Assembly (NCBI GenBank): GCA_009379845.1
Contig: WHSZ01000070.1
Location: 1-32,635, forward strand
Length of the DNA: 32,635 nt
Origin: Pseudonocardiaceae bacterium
Lineage (GTDB): Bacteria; Actinomycetota; Actinomycetes; Mycobacteriales; Pseudonocardiaceae
Direction of reading: 5' to 3'
This document shows, piece after piece, positions 7,597 through 15,937 of the stretch (the first letter of the stretch is position 1; every line of letters begins with the position of its first letter). The notes under the pieces were generated by a model. The model did not search any database, had not been told where the DNA came from, and worked only from the letters and a program-made list of their open reading frames with translations. Position numbers and translations under genes: made by a program.

Positions 7597-9234
7597 ATGA
7601 GCGAGAACGACGCGGGTGAACAGGAATACGGCGCACGCTCGGCCGAGTCCGGCCAGCCGGCGGACCCCGGCGACACGACGCACCTGAGCCAGTCCGGGCA
7701 ACCCAGCGAGGCGGTGCGACCCAGCCAGCCCAACCAGGCAGACCAGCCCAGCCAGGCAGATCAGCCGAGTCAGCCAGGGCAACCCGGTGAGCCGGCTCAG
7801 CAAGCCCAGCCCGGCCAGCAAGCCCAGCAAGACCAGCCCGGCCAGTTCGGTCAGCAGGGCCAGTTCGGTCAACAAGCCCCGTTCGGTCAGCAGGGCCAGC
7901 CGGAGCCGACGCCGCCCAGCCCGTGGTCCGCGGCCGCTCAGAGCTATCCCGGTTACCCGCCGCAGCAGCCCGGGTATCGGGCACCGGAAACCAAGGAACA
8001 GCCCGGCTACGGTCCGGTGCCGGGTTCCTCGACCGCCCAGTTCGGCGCCGCAGGTGTTCCAGGCGCTCCCGGCGCGCCCGGCGCCCCTGGAGGTGCACCA
8101 CCGGCGCCACCGATGTACGACGCCTCGACCACCGGTGGCCACCCCAACGGTCGCGGGCGCGGCTCCGCTCGGTTGGTCGCGGGCGTCGCGGTGCTGGCGC
8201 TTGTCGTCGGCGGCGCGGCCGGCGCGATCGGCGGCCAGCTGGTATCCGGCGGCGATTCGGACGGCGCGTCGGTGAGCGCGCTCGAGGCGCCGCGACCGGC
8301 GAAGGACGCCTCGAACGCACCGGCGGGCTCGGTCGAGTCCGTCGCGCAAAAGGTGACGTCCAGCGTGGTGCAGCTACGTGTCCAGGGGGCACAGGGCAAC
8401 GGCGAAGGATCGGCGATCGTGCTGACCTCGGACGGCTACCTGCTGACGAACAACCACGTTGTCGCCGGCACCGAGCAGGGCGGCCAGATCGAGGCGGTGT
8501 TCCAGAACGGCCAGACCGCCACCGCGGAGGTCGTCGGCACCGACCCGACGGCGGATCTCGCGGTGGTGAAGGCCGACGGCGTGGACGGCTTGCAGCCGGC
8601 CGAGCTCGGCCGTTCCGACGACCTGACCGTCGGCCAGCAGGTGGTTGCCATCGGCTCGCCCTACGAACTGTCCGGCACCGTCACATCCGGCATCGTGAGC
8701 GCCCTGCACCGGCCGGTGCGCGCCGGCGGCGACAGCGGTGACCAGGCGACCGTGCTGGACGCGGTGCAGACCGACGCGGCGATCAACCCCGGTAACTCGG
8801 GCGGTCCGCTGGTGGACATGAAGGGCAGGGTCATCGGGATCAACTCGGCGATCTACAGCCCGAGCGGCGCGACCCAGAGCAGCGGTGGATCGGTTGGCAT
8901 CGGGTTCGCGATCCCAGTCGATCAAGCCCGGCGTACCGCGGACGAGATCATCAAGACCGGCAAGGCCACCCAGACCGTGATGGGCGTGACCGTGCAGGAC
9001 GCCCCGCAGGGTGGCGCGCTGGTCGCCGACGTGAGCCCCGGCAGCCCGAGTGAGAAGGCCGGGCTGAAGTCCGGTGACGTAGTGACCAAACTGGACAATC
9101 GCCGAATCGAGGACTCGGACGCCCTGGTCGCCGCGGTGCGCTCGCACGCACCCGGCGACAAGGTCACCGTGACGATTGGTGATTCCGACAAGGTCGACGT
9201 TACCCTCGGCGGCAAGCCGGCAGGCGGCAGGTAG
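7597..9234 (+). CDS. pepD: HtrA-family serine protease PepD
   Basis: Membrane-anchored protease/chaperone for envelope quality control, about 545 residues. A long cytoplasmic tail (about 1-185) is very rich in Gln, Pro, Ser and Gly, with repeated QPSQ, QPGQ and FGQQ units and a short collagen-like GAPGAPGAPG stretch. A single membrane segment follows at about 190-212. The trypsin-like domain has the complete triad His287 (LLTNNHVVAG), Asp320 (ADLAVVKAD) and Ser401 (NPGNSGGPL). A C-terminal PDZ domain covers about 455-540 (SPSEKAGLKSGDVVTKL). The ATG at 7597 is preferred because its distance from the CTCAG repeat equals that of mprA; an ATG at 7582 is the alternative. In mycobacteria PepD is an MprAB target and feeds back on that stress response. 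Confidence 0.93.
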   Translation: MSENDAGEQEYGARSAESGQPADPGDTTHLSQSGQPSEAVRPSQPNQADQPSQADQPSQPGQPGEPAQQAQPGQQAQQDQPGQFGQQGQFGQQAPFGQQGQPEPTPPSPWSAAAQSYPGYPPQQPGYRAPETKEQPGYGPVPGSSTAQFGAAGVPGAPGAPGAPGGAPPAPPMYDASTTGGHPNGRGRGSARLVAGVAVLALVVGGAAGAIGGQLVSGGDSDGASVSALEAPRPAKDASNAPAGSVESVAQKVTSSVVQLRVQGAQGNGEGSAIVLTSDGYLLTNNHVVAGTEQGGQIEAVFQNGQTATAEVVGTDPTADLAVVKADGVDGLQPAELGRSDDLTVGQQVVAIGSPYELSGTVTSGIVSALHRPVRAGGDSGDQATVLDAVQTDAAINPGNSGGPLVDMKGRVIGINSAIYSPSGATQSSGGSVGIGFAIPVDQARRTADEIIKTGKATQTVMGVTVQDAPQGGALVADVSPGSPSEKAGLKSGDVVTKLDNRRIEDSDALVAAVRSHAPGDKVTVTIGDSDKVDVTLGGKPAGGR

Positions 9235-9256
9235 CGGTCTCGATGAGCCCTCGCCG

Positions 9257-10108
9257 TCAGCCGGTCACCGCGCGCAGCGCGCCCGGTTGACGCCGTGCGA
9301 GGCGGTCCATCGCGGCGGACGTCGCCTCGTCGGCCGGCAGGTAGGCGACCAGCCGCTGGGTATCGGCATCCGGAAGCTCGAGGACCTCGTAGGCCAGCCG
9401 CAGCTCACCGACGTCGGGATGTGCCAACCGCTCGACGCCGGTGCGTTTCGGCACTCTGGCCGGGGCCCGCAAGCGGTCGCTGAACGACGAGCCGGCAGTG
9501 ACGGTGAGTTCGTCGGCCAGCCCGGTGACGTGGGGATCGTCGCCACTTGACGCCATCTTGAGGTTGGCGACCTGCTCGTCGGCGACGTGTTCCCATTCCG
9601 GATACGCTGCCCTGGCCCTGCCGTCGGTGAACACGAACCGGACGAGGTTGGCTGGTTCGGAGTCCAGGATGCCAACCGGGCCGGTGAGTTGCTGGTAGCC
9701 GGTGGTGTACGCCAGCACGTCGCTCAGCCGGTTGAGCAGGACCGCGGGAGACGGCTCGAGCCGGTCGAGTAGCGCTTGAACGGTGGGACGCACCGAGCTG
9801 GCCGGCGCCGGGGCCTCCGGGCACAGGCCGCCGCTTGTCCCCTTGGCCGCGGTGTGCAGCAACCAGCGCTCATCCATGGCCAGCCGCATTGCCTCCGCGA
9901 GCGCGCCGATCACCTGTGCGGACGGGTGGCGATCGCGCCCCTGCTCGAGCCGTATCAGGTAGTCGACGCTGATCCCGGCGAGTGTGGCCAGTTCCGCCCT
10001 GCGCAGGCCGGGCGTGCGGCGCCGGGGGCCGTCGGGCAGTCCCACCTCGGCCGGTGTGACGGATTCACGGTGGGCGCGCAGTAGGGCACCCAGCTCGTTG
10101 TCGCTCAC
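9257..10108 (-). CDS. XRE-type regulator with MmyB-like ligand-binding domain
   Basis: Cytoplasmic transcriptional regulator of 283 residues, a size common in this large actinobacterial family. The N-terminal helix-turn-helix (about 1-75) includes RTPGLRRAELATLAGISVDY and LIRLEQGRDRHPS, the family hallmark. The remainder is the MmyB-like PAS-related ligand-binding domain, recognisable by NLVRFVFTD and YPEWEHVADEQVANLK. The open frame extends upstream to 10315, but the GTG at 10106-10108 gives the characteristic family N-terminus, and the upstream part looks like a shadow. It is divergent from yceI and the two oxidoreductase genes at 10211-12395. Members often control such adjacent redox genes, so these are the likely targets. 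It is convergent with pepD, 22 bases apart. Confidence 0.92.
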   Translation of the reverse strand: MSDNELGALLRAHRESVTPAEVGLPDGPRRRTPGLRRAELATLAGISVDYLIRLEQGRDRHPSAQVIGALAEAMRLAMDERWLLHTAAKGTSGGLCPEAPAPASSVRPTVQALLDRLEPSPAVLLNRLSDVLAYTTGYQQLTGPVGILDSEPANLVRFVFTDGRARAAYPEWEHVADEQVANLKMASSGDDPHVTGLADELTVTAGSSFSDRLRAPARVPKRTGVERLAHPDVGELRLAYEVLELPDADTQRLVAYLPADEATSAAMDRLARRQPGALRAVTG

Positions 10109-10111
10109 AGT

Positions 10112-10157
10112 TGACAGGGTAGCGCTCGCGCGGCGCCTGAGGGTGGCTCTGACAGGG
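10112..10157. promoter_or_regulatory. repeated TGACAGGG in a divergent promoter region
   Basis: TGACAGGG occurs at 10112-10119, abutting the regulator's start, and again at 10150-10157. Both copies lie in the 102-base gap between the MmyB-type regulator and yceI. This is a plausible binding site through which the regulator controls itself and the divergent genes. The evidence is only two 8-base copies. Confidence 0.35.
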
Positions 10158-10210
10158 CCAGCCTCGTCCCGGCCTTCCTCGCCCGCGCCCGGTCCAGCAA
10201 CGTTTCGGGC

Positions 10211-10774
10211 ATGACAACCAACCCGATTAGCACCACGGCCACCGCCCTGCCGCTCGCGCCGGGGCACTGGACCCTCGACCCGTACCACTCCAGCGTCGGT
10301 TTCACGATCCGGCACCTCGGCATCTCGAAGGTGCGAGGGCGGTTCGGCCAGCTGGAAGCCGAGCTATCCGTCGGCGCGACGACCGAAGAGTGCACGGTCA
10401 CCGCCAGCATCGCGATGGACTCGATCGACACCGGAAGGTCCGACCGCGACAAGCATGTTCTCGCCGCGGACATGCTCGACGTGCGGAGCCGGCCGACGAT
10501 GGCGTTCCGTTCGACGAGGATCCGACGCGACGGAACGGACTGGGTTATGGAGGGCGAGCTGACGATCGGCGGAGTGAGCAGGCCGGTCATGTTCGATGTC
10601 GACTTCGGTGGGGTCGCACCGCCGGAGGCCTTCGACGGCCACCGGCACGCCGGATTCGAGGCGACCGGCGAGATCCGGCGAAGCGAGTTCGGTCTCGGTT
10701 TCGGCGCCGGTGACGCGCTGCTCGGCGATGTCGTCAAGATCCAGCTCGACGTTCAGTTCGTCGAGTCCGAGTGA
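10211..10774 (+). CDS. YceI-family protein
   Basis: A lipocalin-like beta-barrel protein of 187 residues; relatives bind isoprenoid chains such as polyprenyl quinones. Recognisable motifs are GHWTLDPYHSSVGFTIRHLG near the start, VRGRFGQLEAEL, the central SIDTGRSDRDKHVLAADMLDV, and EGELTIGGVSRPVMFDV. There is no signal peptide, unlike proteobacterial YceI, so it is probably cytoplasmic, as is common in actinobacteria. No ribosome-binding site is visible before the ATG at 10211. It is the first gene of a probable operon with the FMN reductase and the aldo/keto reductase, facing the MmyB-type regulator. The physiological ligand is unknown. Confidence 0.92.
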   Translation: MTTNPISTTATALPLAPGHWTLDPYHSSVGFTIRHLGISKVRGRFGQLEAELSVGATTEECTVTASIAMDSIDTGRSDRDKHVLAADMLDVRSRPTMAFRSTRIRRDGTDWVMEGELTIGGVSRPVMFDVDFGGVAPPEAFDGHRHAGFEATGEIRRSEFGLGFGAGDALLGDVVKIQLDVQFVESE

Positions 10775-10787
10775 CGGGAGTGTCGCG

Positions 10788-11363
10788 ATGTCCGATCACA
10801 CACTCGATCTCGCCGTGATACTGGGCAGCGTCCGGGACGGACGGTTCGGCTCGGTGGCCGCGAAGTGGTTCGCGGACAAGGCGCACCAGCACGGCCAATT
10901 CAAGGTGAATCTCATCGATCTTGCGGAAACGCCGTTGCCACTCGAGCTTGGATCCCAGCCGCCCGAGATGGCCCCGCTCACCGAGAAACTGGCGACGGCG
11001 GACGCGTTCGTCGTGGTGACACCGGAGTACAACCACAGCTTTCCCGCGTCCATCAAGAGCCTCGTCGACTGGCACTTCGTCGAATGGCGGGCCAAACCGA
11101 TCGGGTTCGTGTCGTACGGCGGGATCGCCGGCGGGTCCCGAGCCGTCGAGCAGCTGCGGCTGGTGTTCGCCGAGATGCACGCCGTCACCGTGCGGGATTC
11201 CGTCAGTTTCGCCAATTACTGGGAGCTTTTCGACGCGGACGGCCGGCTCGTGGAGCCCGAGGGACCGAACGGGGCGGCCAAGATACTGCTCGATCAGCTC
11301 GCGTGGTGGGGCGCGGCGCTGCACGACGCCCGCCTGGCCAACCCGTACACCGTCAATGACTAG
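10788..11363 (+). CDS. NAD(P)H-dependent FMN reductase-like flavoprotein
   Basis: Flavodoxin-like oxidoreductase of 191 residues, normal for the FMN reductase / chromate-quinone reductase family. The phosphate-binding loop is GSVRDGRFG (about 12-20), the flavin-contacting motif is TPEYNHSFP (about 80-88), and SYGGIAGGSR (about 110) is the third conserved segment. The ATG at 10788 follows GGGAG and lies 13 bases after yceI. The wider open frame starting at 10596 is a shadow over yceI. It probably reduces flavins or quinones in the cytosol. With YceI and the aldo/keto reductase it suggests a small redox-stress operon under the divergent regulator. Confidence 0.92.
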   Translation: MSDHTLDLAVILGSVRDGRFGSVAAKWFADKAHQHGQFKVNLIDLAETPLPLELGSQPPEMAPLTEKLATADAFVVVTPEYNHSFPASIKSLVDWHFVEWRAKPIGFVSYGGIAGGSRAVEQLRLVFAEMHAVTVRDSVSFANYWELFDADGRLVEPEGPNGAAKILLDQLAWWGAALHDARLANPYTVND

Positions 11364-11399
11364 TGTCGCGGTCAACCGTTCTCGCAGGGGGAGTGATCG

Positions 11400-12395
11400 A
11401 TGCGGTACCGACTTCTCGGGCAGACCGGGCTGCGGGTGTCCGAGCTGTTCCTCGGCGCGATGGCGTTCGGCCGGCAGAGCGGCGGTGCATCGCCGGGTGA
11501 AAGCCGCCGGATGCTCGAGCGGTACGCGGACGCCGGTGGCAACGTCCTCGACACGGCGGTCAACTATCAGGACGGGGAAAGCGAGAGCATCCTCGGCGAG
11601 CTGGTGGAGGGACGCAGGGATCGTTTCGTGCTGGCCACGAAATACACCTGCACGCGGGATGCCACCGACCTGAACGCCGCCGGCAGCCACCGGAAGAACC
11701 TCATGCTGTCACTGGAAACCAGCCTGCGTCGGCTACGAACCGACTACATCGACCTGTACTGGGTGCACGTGTGGGACCGGCACACCCCGGTGGAGGAAAC
11801 CATGCGGGCGCTCGACGACGCGGTGCGCGCCGGGAAGATCTTGTACGTTGGCATCTCGGACGCCCCCGCGTGGCTGGTGAGCCATGCCAACACGCTGGCC
11901 GAGTGGCGCGGCTGGACGCCGTTCGCGGGCCTGCAGGTGCCGTACAACCTGCTGAAGCGCGACATCGAGCGGGAACTGCTGCCGATGGCCGATGCGTTCG
12001 GCATGAGTGTCGCCACGTGGAGTCCGCTCGCGCACGGCGTGCTTTCCGGGAGGTTCACCGGAGAAGGCTCCGTTGGCTCGCGTGAAAGCGCCGCCGCGAG
12101 TGCGGTACATGAGGTCGCCGACGAACTCGGCGCCAGCCCGGCCCAGGTGGCGATCGCCTGGGTCCGGGAACGGTCCAGCATGGTGCATCCGATCGTCGGG
12201 GCGAGCAACGTCAAGCAGCTCGAGGACAACTTGGGCGCGGTGGATGTCCAGCTGCCGGAGGAAGCCGTGCGGCGGCTGGCCGGGGCGGTGGAGTTCGACG
12301 TGGGATTTCCGGCCGACTTCATCGACGAGGCGAGCCGGTCGGTGTTTGGCGTGGACCTGCCGAACCTCGACGGCCGCTCGGGGAATCGATGGTAG
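11400..12395 (+). CDS. aldo/keto reductase
   Basis: NADPH-dependent carbonyl reductase with a TIM-barrel fold, 331 residues. It begins MRYRLLGQTGLRVSELFLGA. The catalytic tetrad is visible: Asp51 and Tyr56 (LDTAVNY), Lys81 (ATKY) and His123 (LYWVHVWD). The cofactor-binding region near the C-terminus reads IVGASNVKQLEDNL. It is closest to the oxidoreductase-type AKRs that resemble Kv-beta subunits; the substrate cannot be deduced. A GGGGGAGTGATCG leader precedes the ATG. It is the last gene of the yceI operon. Its last 77 bases overlap the 3' end of the convergent gene at 12319-13053. Confidence 0.93.
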   Translation: MRYRLLGQTGLRVSELFLGAMAFGRQSGGASPGESRRMLERYADAGGNVLDTAVNYQDGESESILGELVEGRRDRFVLATKYTCTRDATDLNAAGSHRKNLMLSLETSLRRLRTDYIDLYWVHVWDRHTPVEETMRALDDAVRAGKILYVGISDAPAWLVSHANTLAEWRGWTPFAGLQVPYNLLKRDIERELLPMADAFGMSVATWSPLAHGVLSGRFTGEGSVGSRESAAASAVHEVADELGASPAQVAIAWVRERSSMVHPIVGASNVKQLEDNLGAVDVQLPEEAVRRLAGAVEFDVGFPADFIDEASRSVFGVDLPNLDGRSGNRW

Positions 12396-13053
12396 CCGCG
12401 CTCGGCACCGCGGAGGCGCACCGTGTTCCCGGGATCGAGGCCGCGACCAGCCTCGCGTCCTCGTAAGTGTCCACATCGGACATATAATCCAGGTCGTTGA
12501 CCCGCAATCCGCTGCGCCGCAACGCATCGCGGGTCAGCAGCCCGGTGTCCGTGCGGGAGGTCGGCACGTCGGTCAACACCTGGGCCGCGGTCGGGTCGCG
12601 CAGCCCGAGGGCCCACCAGCCACCATCTTCCGCGGGGCCGAGCAGTGCCTCCTCCTGCCCGCACCGCAACAACTCGGCGGCCGAGGCGAGCTGATCCGAA
12701 CGCAGCTGCGGCGTGTCCGCACCGATCTGCAGCACCGGGGTACCGGGATACAGCGCGGCGACATCCCGGTGCGCGTTCGCCAACCGGCTGGCGAAGTCCT
12801 GCCCCCGTTGCCAGATCACCAGCATTCCGGACAGATACCGGCACAGTTCCTCGCTGCGGCACGCATCGTCGAGCTCGCCGACGAACGCGACAACGGGGAC
12901 CAGACCCGGGGTGCTCAATACGGTGTCCACCGTGTCCAGCAACGCCGCGGCCGAGATGTCCGCCGCGCATTCCGCGGACAGCGGCGGGCACATCCGGGTC
13001 TTGGCAAGCCCTGGCACCGGGGATTTGGCGACAAGAAGCAGGCATACGCTCAT
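12319..13053 (-). CDS. DUF2064 / TIGR04282-type glycosyltransferase
   Basis: Nucleotide-sugar-transferase-like protein (GT-A fold) of 244 residues. The start, LLLVAKSPVPGLAKTRMCPPLS, matches the AKxPxPGxxKTR signature. QIGADTPQLRSDQL and LGPAEDGGWWALGL are the other family motifs. It is homologous to Rv0540, which lies beside a GT2 and a membrane transferase in M. tuberculosis, as here. Its ATG overlaps the GT2 stop (ATGA), so the two are translationally coupled. The last 35 or so residues are rich in Ser, Pro, Gly and Arg and look unlike the family. They are encoded where this frame runs into the end of the convergent aldo/keto reductase gene, as if the original stop codon had been lost. Confidence 0.85.
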   Translation of the reverse strand: MSVCLLLVAKSPVPGLAKTRMCPPLSAECAADISAAALLDTVDTVLSTPGLVPVVAFVGELDDACRSEELCRYLSGMLVIWQRGQDFASRLANAHRDVAALYPGTPVLQIGADTPQLRSDQLASAAELLRCGQEEALLGPAEDGGWWALGLRDPTAAQVLTDVPTSRTDTGLLTRDALRRSGLRVNDLDYMSDVDTYEDARLVAASIPGTRCASAVPSAATIDSPSGRRGSAGPRQTPTGSPRR

Positions 13054-13715
13054 CGCAGCGCCGCCATCATGTCCCTGGCCGCGCGGAACGTGCCGCGAAC
13101 CGAGCCGGACACTTTGGACTTCGTTCCCTTGGTGCGCGGTCCATAGCTCACGTCGAATTCCCGGATACGCCAGCCGGCCCGGTGCGCCCGAAGCAGCAAC
13201 TCCATCGGGTAGCCGAAAGCCCGATCCGCCACGCCGAGTTCGAGCAACGCCTCGCGCCGCGCGACCCGGATCGGCGCGATGTCTCGCACCGGAAGTCCTC
13301 GCCGGCGCAGCATCGCCGCCAGCATGGCGTTTCCCGCCCTGGCGTGCCAGGGCCAGGCCCCGCTGCCGGCGGACACTCGCCGGCCAACCGCGAGATCGGC
13401 GCAGCCGGTGGCTACCGGTTCCACCAGCTCCGGCAGCAACCCGGGATCCAGTGACCCGTCGGCATCCAGGAAGCACACCAGTTCATTGGTGGCGCGCACC
13501 AGTCCGGTGTGGACGGCAGCACCGTAGCCGCGATTCGGTTCGTACACCACGCTGGCGCCGTACTGGGCCGCGACCGCGGGGGACCCGTCGGTCGACCCGT
13601 TGTCAACCACGATGGGGTGATACCCGTCGGGTAGCGCGCGCAGCACGCCGGGAAGCGCCGCGGCTTCGTCGAGGCAAGGGAAAACCACATCGATCGATGT
13701 CGGCTCGGGATCCAC
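13050..13715 (-). CDS. family 2 glycosyltransferase (Rv0539-like)
   Basis: Inverting GT-A glycosyltransferase of 221 residues resembling dolichyl/polyprenyl-phosphate sugar synthases. Visible motifs are VVFPCLDEAAALPGVL at the N-terminus, VDNGSTDGS, and the metal-binding LDADGS. There are no membrane segments, so it probably acts at the inner face of the membrane on polyprenyl phosphate. Together with the DUF2064 gene and the divergent multi-pass protein it reproduces the M. tuberculosis Rv0539-Rv0540-Rv0541c group, linked to the methylthioxylose cap of lipoarabinomannan. The specific sugar is inference from that context. The ATG at 13713-13715 is the only reasonable start. Confidence 0.88.
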   Translation of the reverse strand: MDPEPTSIDVVFPCLDEAAALPGVLRALPDGYHPIVVDNGSTDGSPAVAAQYGASVVYEPNRGYGAAVHTGLVRATNELVCFLDADGSLDPGLLPELVEPVATGCADLAVGRRVSAGSGAWPWHARAGNAMLAAMLRRRGLPVRDIAPIRVARREALLELGVADRAFGYPMELLLRAHRAGWRIREFDVSYGPRTKGTKSKVSGSVRGTFRAARDMMAALR

Positions 13716-13817
13716 GAGATCGACAATAAGTCGGCGGTGGACGGAGCGTAAGACCGCTGACGCTTACCGAATTGTGACGGTGCGGCTCCCGCGGCTGCCG
13801 GGTAGCCGCTGGCGGTC

Positions 13818-13823
13818 TAGCCT
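13818..13823 (+). promoter_or_regulatory. -10 element of a probable leaderless transcript
   Basis: TAGCCT fits the actinobacterial -10 pattern TAnnnT. It ends seven bases before the ATG at 13831, so transcription would begin at or next to the start codon. There is no convincing -35. Confidence 0.45.
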
Positions 13824-13830
13824 GCGATGG

Positions 13831-15195
13831 ATGGTGTCCACCGCTACCCGCCCGGTCGAGGAGCGCCCCCGGTCCGGGTTGCGTGCCGACCTGACGGTTA
13901 CCGGCGCGTCCGCCGGGCTGGTGGCGCTGGCGAGCGCGGTCGCGATCTACTTCGACGACCCGGAATCGCCGATCGCCCCGAACTCCAACGCGCCGCCGCT
14001 GTACGCCGTGTGGTCCCCGCATGCCGGCGCCGGCACACCGTTCGCGATCCTGCTGGCGATCGCGGTGATCACCTGGGGGCCGGCGCTCGCCGCGCGGCTT
14101 CGCTGGCGCTGGCTGCTCGGGCTCGGTTACCTCACCGCGGTGGCCTGGACGCTGGCGCTCGCCATGATCGACGGCTGGCGATCCGGGTTCTCCGGGCGGC
14201 TGACGGACTCGCACGAGTACCTGCACGAAGTTCCCGGTATCACGGACATCGGATTGTTCCTGCGAACGTTCGCCGACCGGATCCCGCTGGCTCACCCGGA
14301 CGCCTGGACCACGCACGTAGCGGGACATCCACCTGGCGCGACCCTGATCTTCGTGTGGCTGGACCGCCTCGGCATTTCCGGCGGCGGCCCCGCCGCGCTG
14401 GTCTGCGTGCTGGTGGGGTGCCTGGTCGCCGTCGCCGTTCCGGTCACGGTCCAGGCGTTGCGATCGGGCGAGCTGGCCCGATCGGCGTTGCCGTTCGTGG
14501 TGCTCTTTCCCGGCGCGGTGTGGGTCGGCGCGTCGGCCGACGGGATGTTCGCCGGGCTGACCTCGGTGGGTGTCGCGTTTCTCGCGCTCGGCACGCGCGG
14601 GTCGCGGTGGTGGTGCCTGCCGGCCGGTGTGCTGCTCGGGTTCGGCGTGTTCACCTCGTACGGCATGCTGTTGCTCGGGCTGATCAGTGTCGCGGTGGTG
14701 CTCATCGCCCGGGATTGGCGCGCGTTGCTGCTGGCGCTTCCCGGTGCGATCGCCGTGCTGGTGTCCTTCGCGGTGGCCGGATTCTGGTGGTTCGAGGGGT
14801 ACCAGAACCTGGTCGAGCGTTACTACCAGGGCCTCGGCGGCGAGCGGCCGTACGCGTACTGGGTGTGGGCGAACCTGGCATGCCTGGTGCTCGTCGTGGG
14901 GCCCGCGGTGGTTGCCGGGCTGCGGCGCGGCGTTTCGCTGCTGCCCGGCGCCGTGCGGGTGCCCTCGTCCGCCGTACTGCCGGTGATGGCGTTGGGTTGT
15001 GCCGCGATCTGCGCGGTAGTGCTCGCGGATGCTTCCGGGCTGTCAAAGGCGGAAGTCGAGCGGATCTGGCTACCCTTCGCGGTATGGCTGCTGCCGGCCG
15101 CGGGCTTGCTGCCCGAGGCATCGCGGCGGTGGTGGTTGGCCGGTCAGGCGGCGGTCGCGCTCGCGGTGAACCACCTGCTCTGGACGAACTGGTAG
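13831..15195 (+). CDS. polytopic membrane glycosyltransferase, methylthioxylose-transferase-like
   Basis: A GT-C-type polyprenyl-phosphate-dependent transferase with roughly ten membrane segments, about 454 residues. The acidic/aromatic first loop (YFDDPESPIAP) and the HPPGATLIFVWLDRLG motif before the central segments are typical of the Rv0541c family, which adds the methylthioxylose cap to lipoarabinomannan in M. tuberculosis. It would act on the outer face of the membrane. The ATG at 13831 is preferred because TAGCCT lies seven bases upstream, giving a leaderless start; a GTG at 13774 would add 19 basic residues. It is divergent from the GT2/DUF2064 pair. Its TAG stop is followed immediately by the ATG of the response regulator, so the transferase and the two-component system form one operon. 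Confidence 0.8.
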   Translation: MVSTATRPVEERPRSGLRADLTVTGASAGLVALASAVAIYFDDPESPIAPNSNAPPLYAVWSPHAGAGTPFAILLAIAVITWGPALAARLRWRWLLGLGYLTAVAWTLALAMIDGWRSGFSGRLTDSHEYLHEVPGITDIGLFLRTFADRIPLAHPDAWTTHVAGHPPGATLIFVWLDRLGISGGGPAALVCVLVGCLVAVAVPVTVQALRSGELARSALPFVVLFPGAVWVGASADGMFAGLTSVGVAFLALGTRGSRWWCLPAGVLLGFGVFTSYGMLLLGLISVAVVLIARDWRALLLALPGAIAVLVSFAVAGFWWFEGYQNLVERYYQGLGGERPYAYWVWANLACLVLVVGPAVVAGLRRGVSLLPGAVRVPSSAVLPVMALGCAAICAVVLADASGLSKAEVERIWLPFAVWLLPAAGLLPEASRRWWLAGQAAVALAVNHLLWTNW

Positions 15196-15936
15196 ATGGG
15201 TGACTCGGTGACGACGACAGGGAATGGAACGGCCGGGCCTACGCAGGTAACCGGCCGAGTGCTGGTGGTCGACGACGACCCGACGATGCGTGACGTCGTC
15301 CGGAGGTATCTGGAAGCGGCCGGCCACGAGGTGCGGCTGGCAAGCGACGGGTCCGAGGCGTTGCGGCAGTTCGGCGAGCGGGAGCCGGATCTCGTGGTGC
15401 TCGACGTGATGATGCCCGGCATCGATGGGCTCGAGGTGTGCCGCCGGTTGCGGGAGCACAGCATGGTTCCGGTTGTTCTGCTGACCGCGTTGGGGCAGGA
15501 GGAAAACCGGATCGCGGGTCTCGCGCTCGGCGCGGACGATTACGTGACGAAGCCGTTCAGTCCACGCGAGCTGGCACTGCGCGTCGGATCGGTGTTGCGC
15601 AGGGCGAAGACGTCGCAACCGGAGCCGGCGGCGCGCGAGCTGGTGGACGGCGACCTCCGGCTGGAGCTCGCGGCGCGGAAGGCCACCCGTGCCGGTGAGG
15701 ATCTCGGTCTGACGGTCCGCGAGTTCGACCTGCTCGCATTCCTGATCAGCAATCCCGGCAAGGCATTCAGCCGGGTGGAGCTGCTCGAACGGGTGTGGGG
15801 CTGGGACTTCGGTGATCAGTCCACAGTGACCGTCCACGTGCGACGGTTGCGGGAGAAGGTGGAGGCCGAGCCGGCGAAGCCGACCAGGATCGCGACGGTG
15901 TGGGGTGTCGGCTACCGCTACGACTTGGACGGTTGA
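15196..15936 (+). CDS. OmpR-family response regulator
   Basis: DNA-binding response regulator of 246 residues. After a 20-residue Thr/Gly-rich lead, the receiver domain shows D26-D28, phospho-acceptor D70 (LVVLDVMMPG) and the conserved Lys in VTKPFSPREL. The winged-helix domain ends TVWGVGYRYDLDG. The ATG directly follows the TAG of the membrane transferase gene, and the partner kinase begins one base after its stop. The regulator therefore probably responds to cell-envelope state and may control the glycan genes beside it; that link is inferred from position alone. Confidence 0.95.
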   Translation: MGDSVTTTGNGTAGPTQVTGRVLVVDDDPTMRDVVRRYLEAAGHEVRLASDGSEALRQFGEREPDLVVLDVMMPGIDGLEVCRRLREHSMVPVVLLTALGQEENRIAGLALGADDYVTKPFSPRELALRVGSVLRRAKTSQPEPAARELVDGDLRLELAARKATRAGEDLGLTVREFDLLAFLISNPGKAFSRVELLERVWGWDFGDQSTVTVHVRRLREKVEAEPAKPTRIATVWGVGYRYDLDG

Positions 15937-15937
15937 C

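Noticed and set aside
10109..10315. Upstream extension of the MmyB-type regulator to 10315
   Set aside because: The extension is Arg/Gly-rich without family similarity and overlaps the start of yceI; the GTG at 10108 gives the typical family N-terminus.
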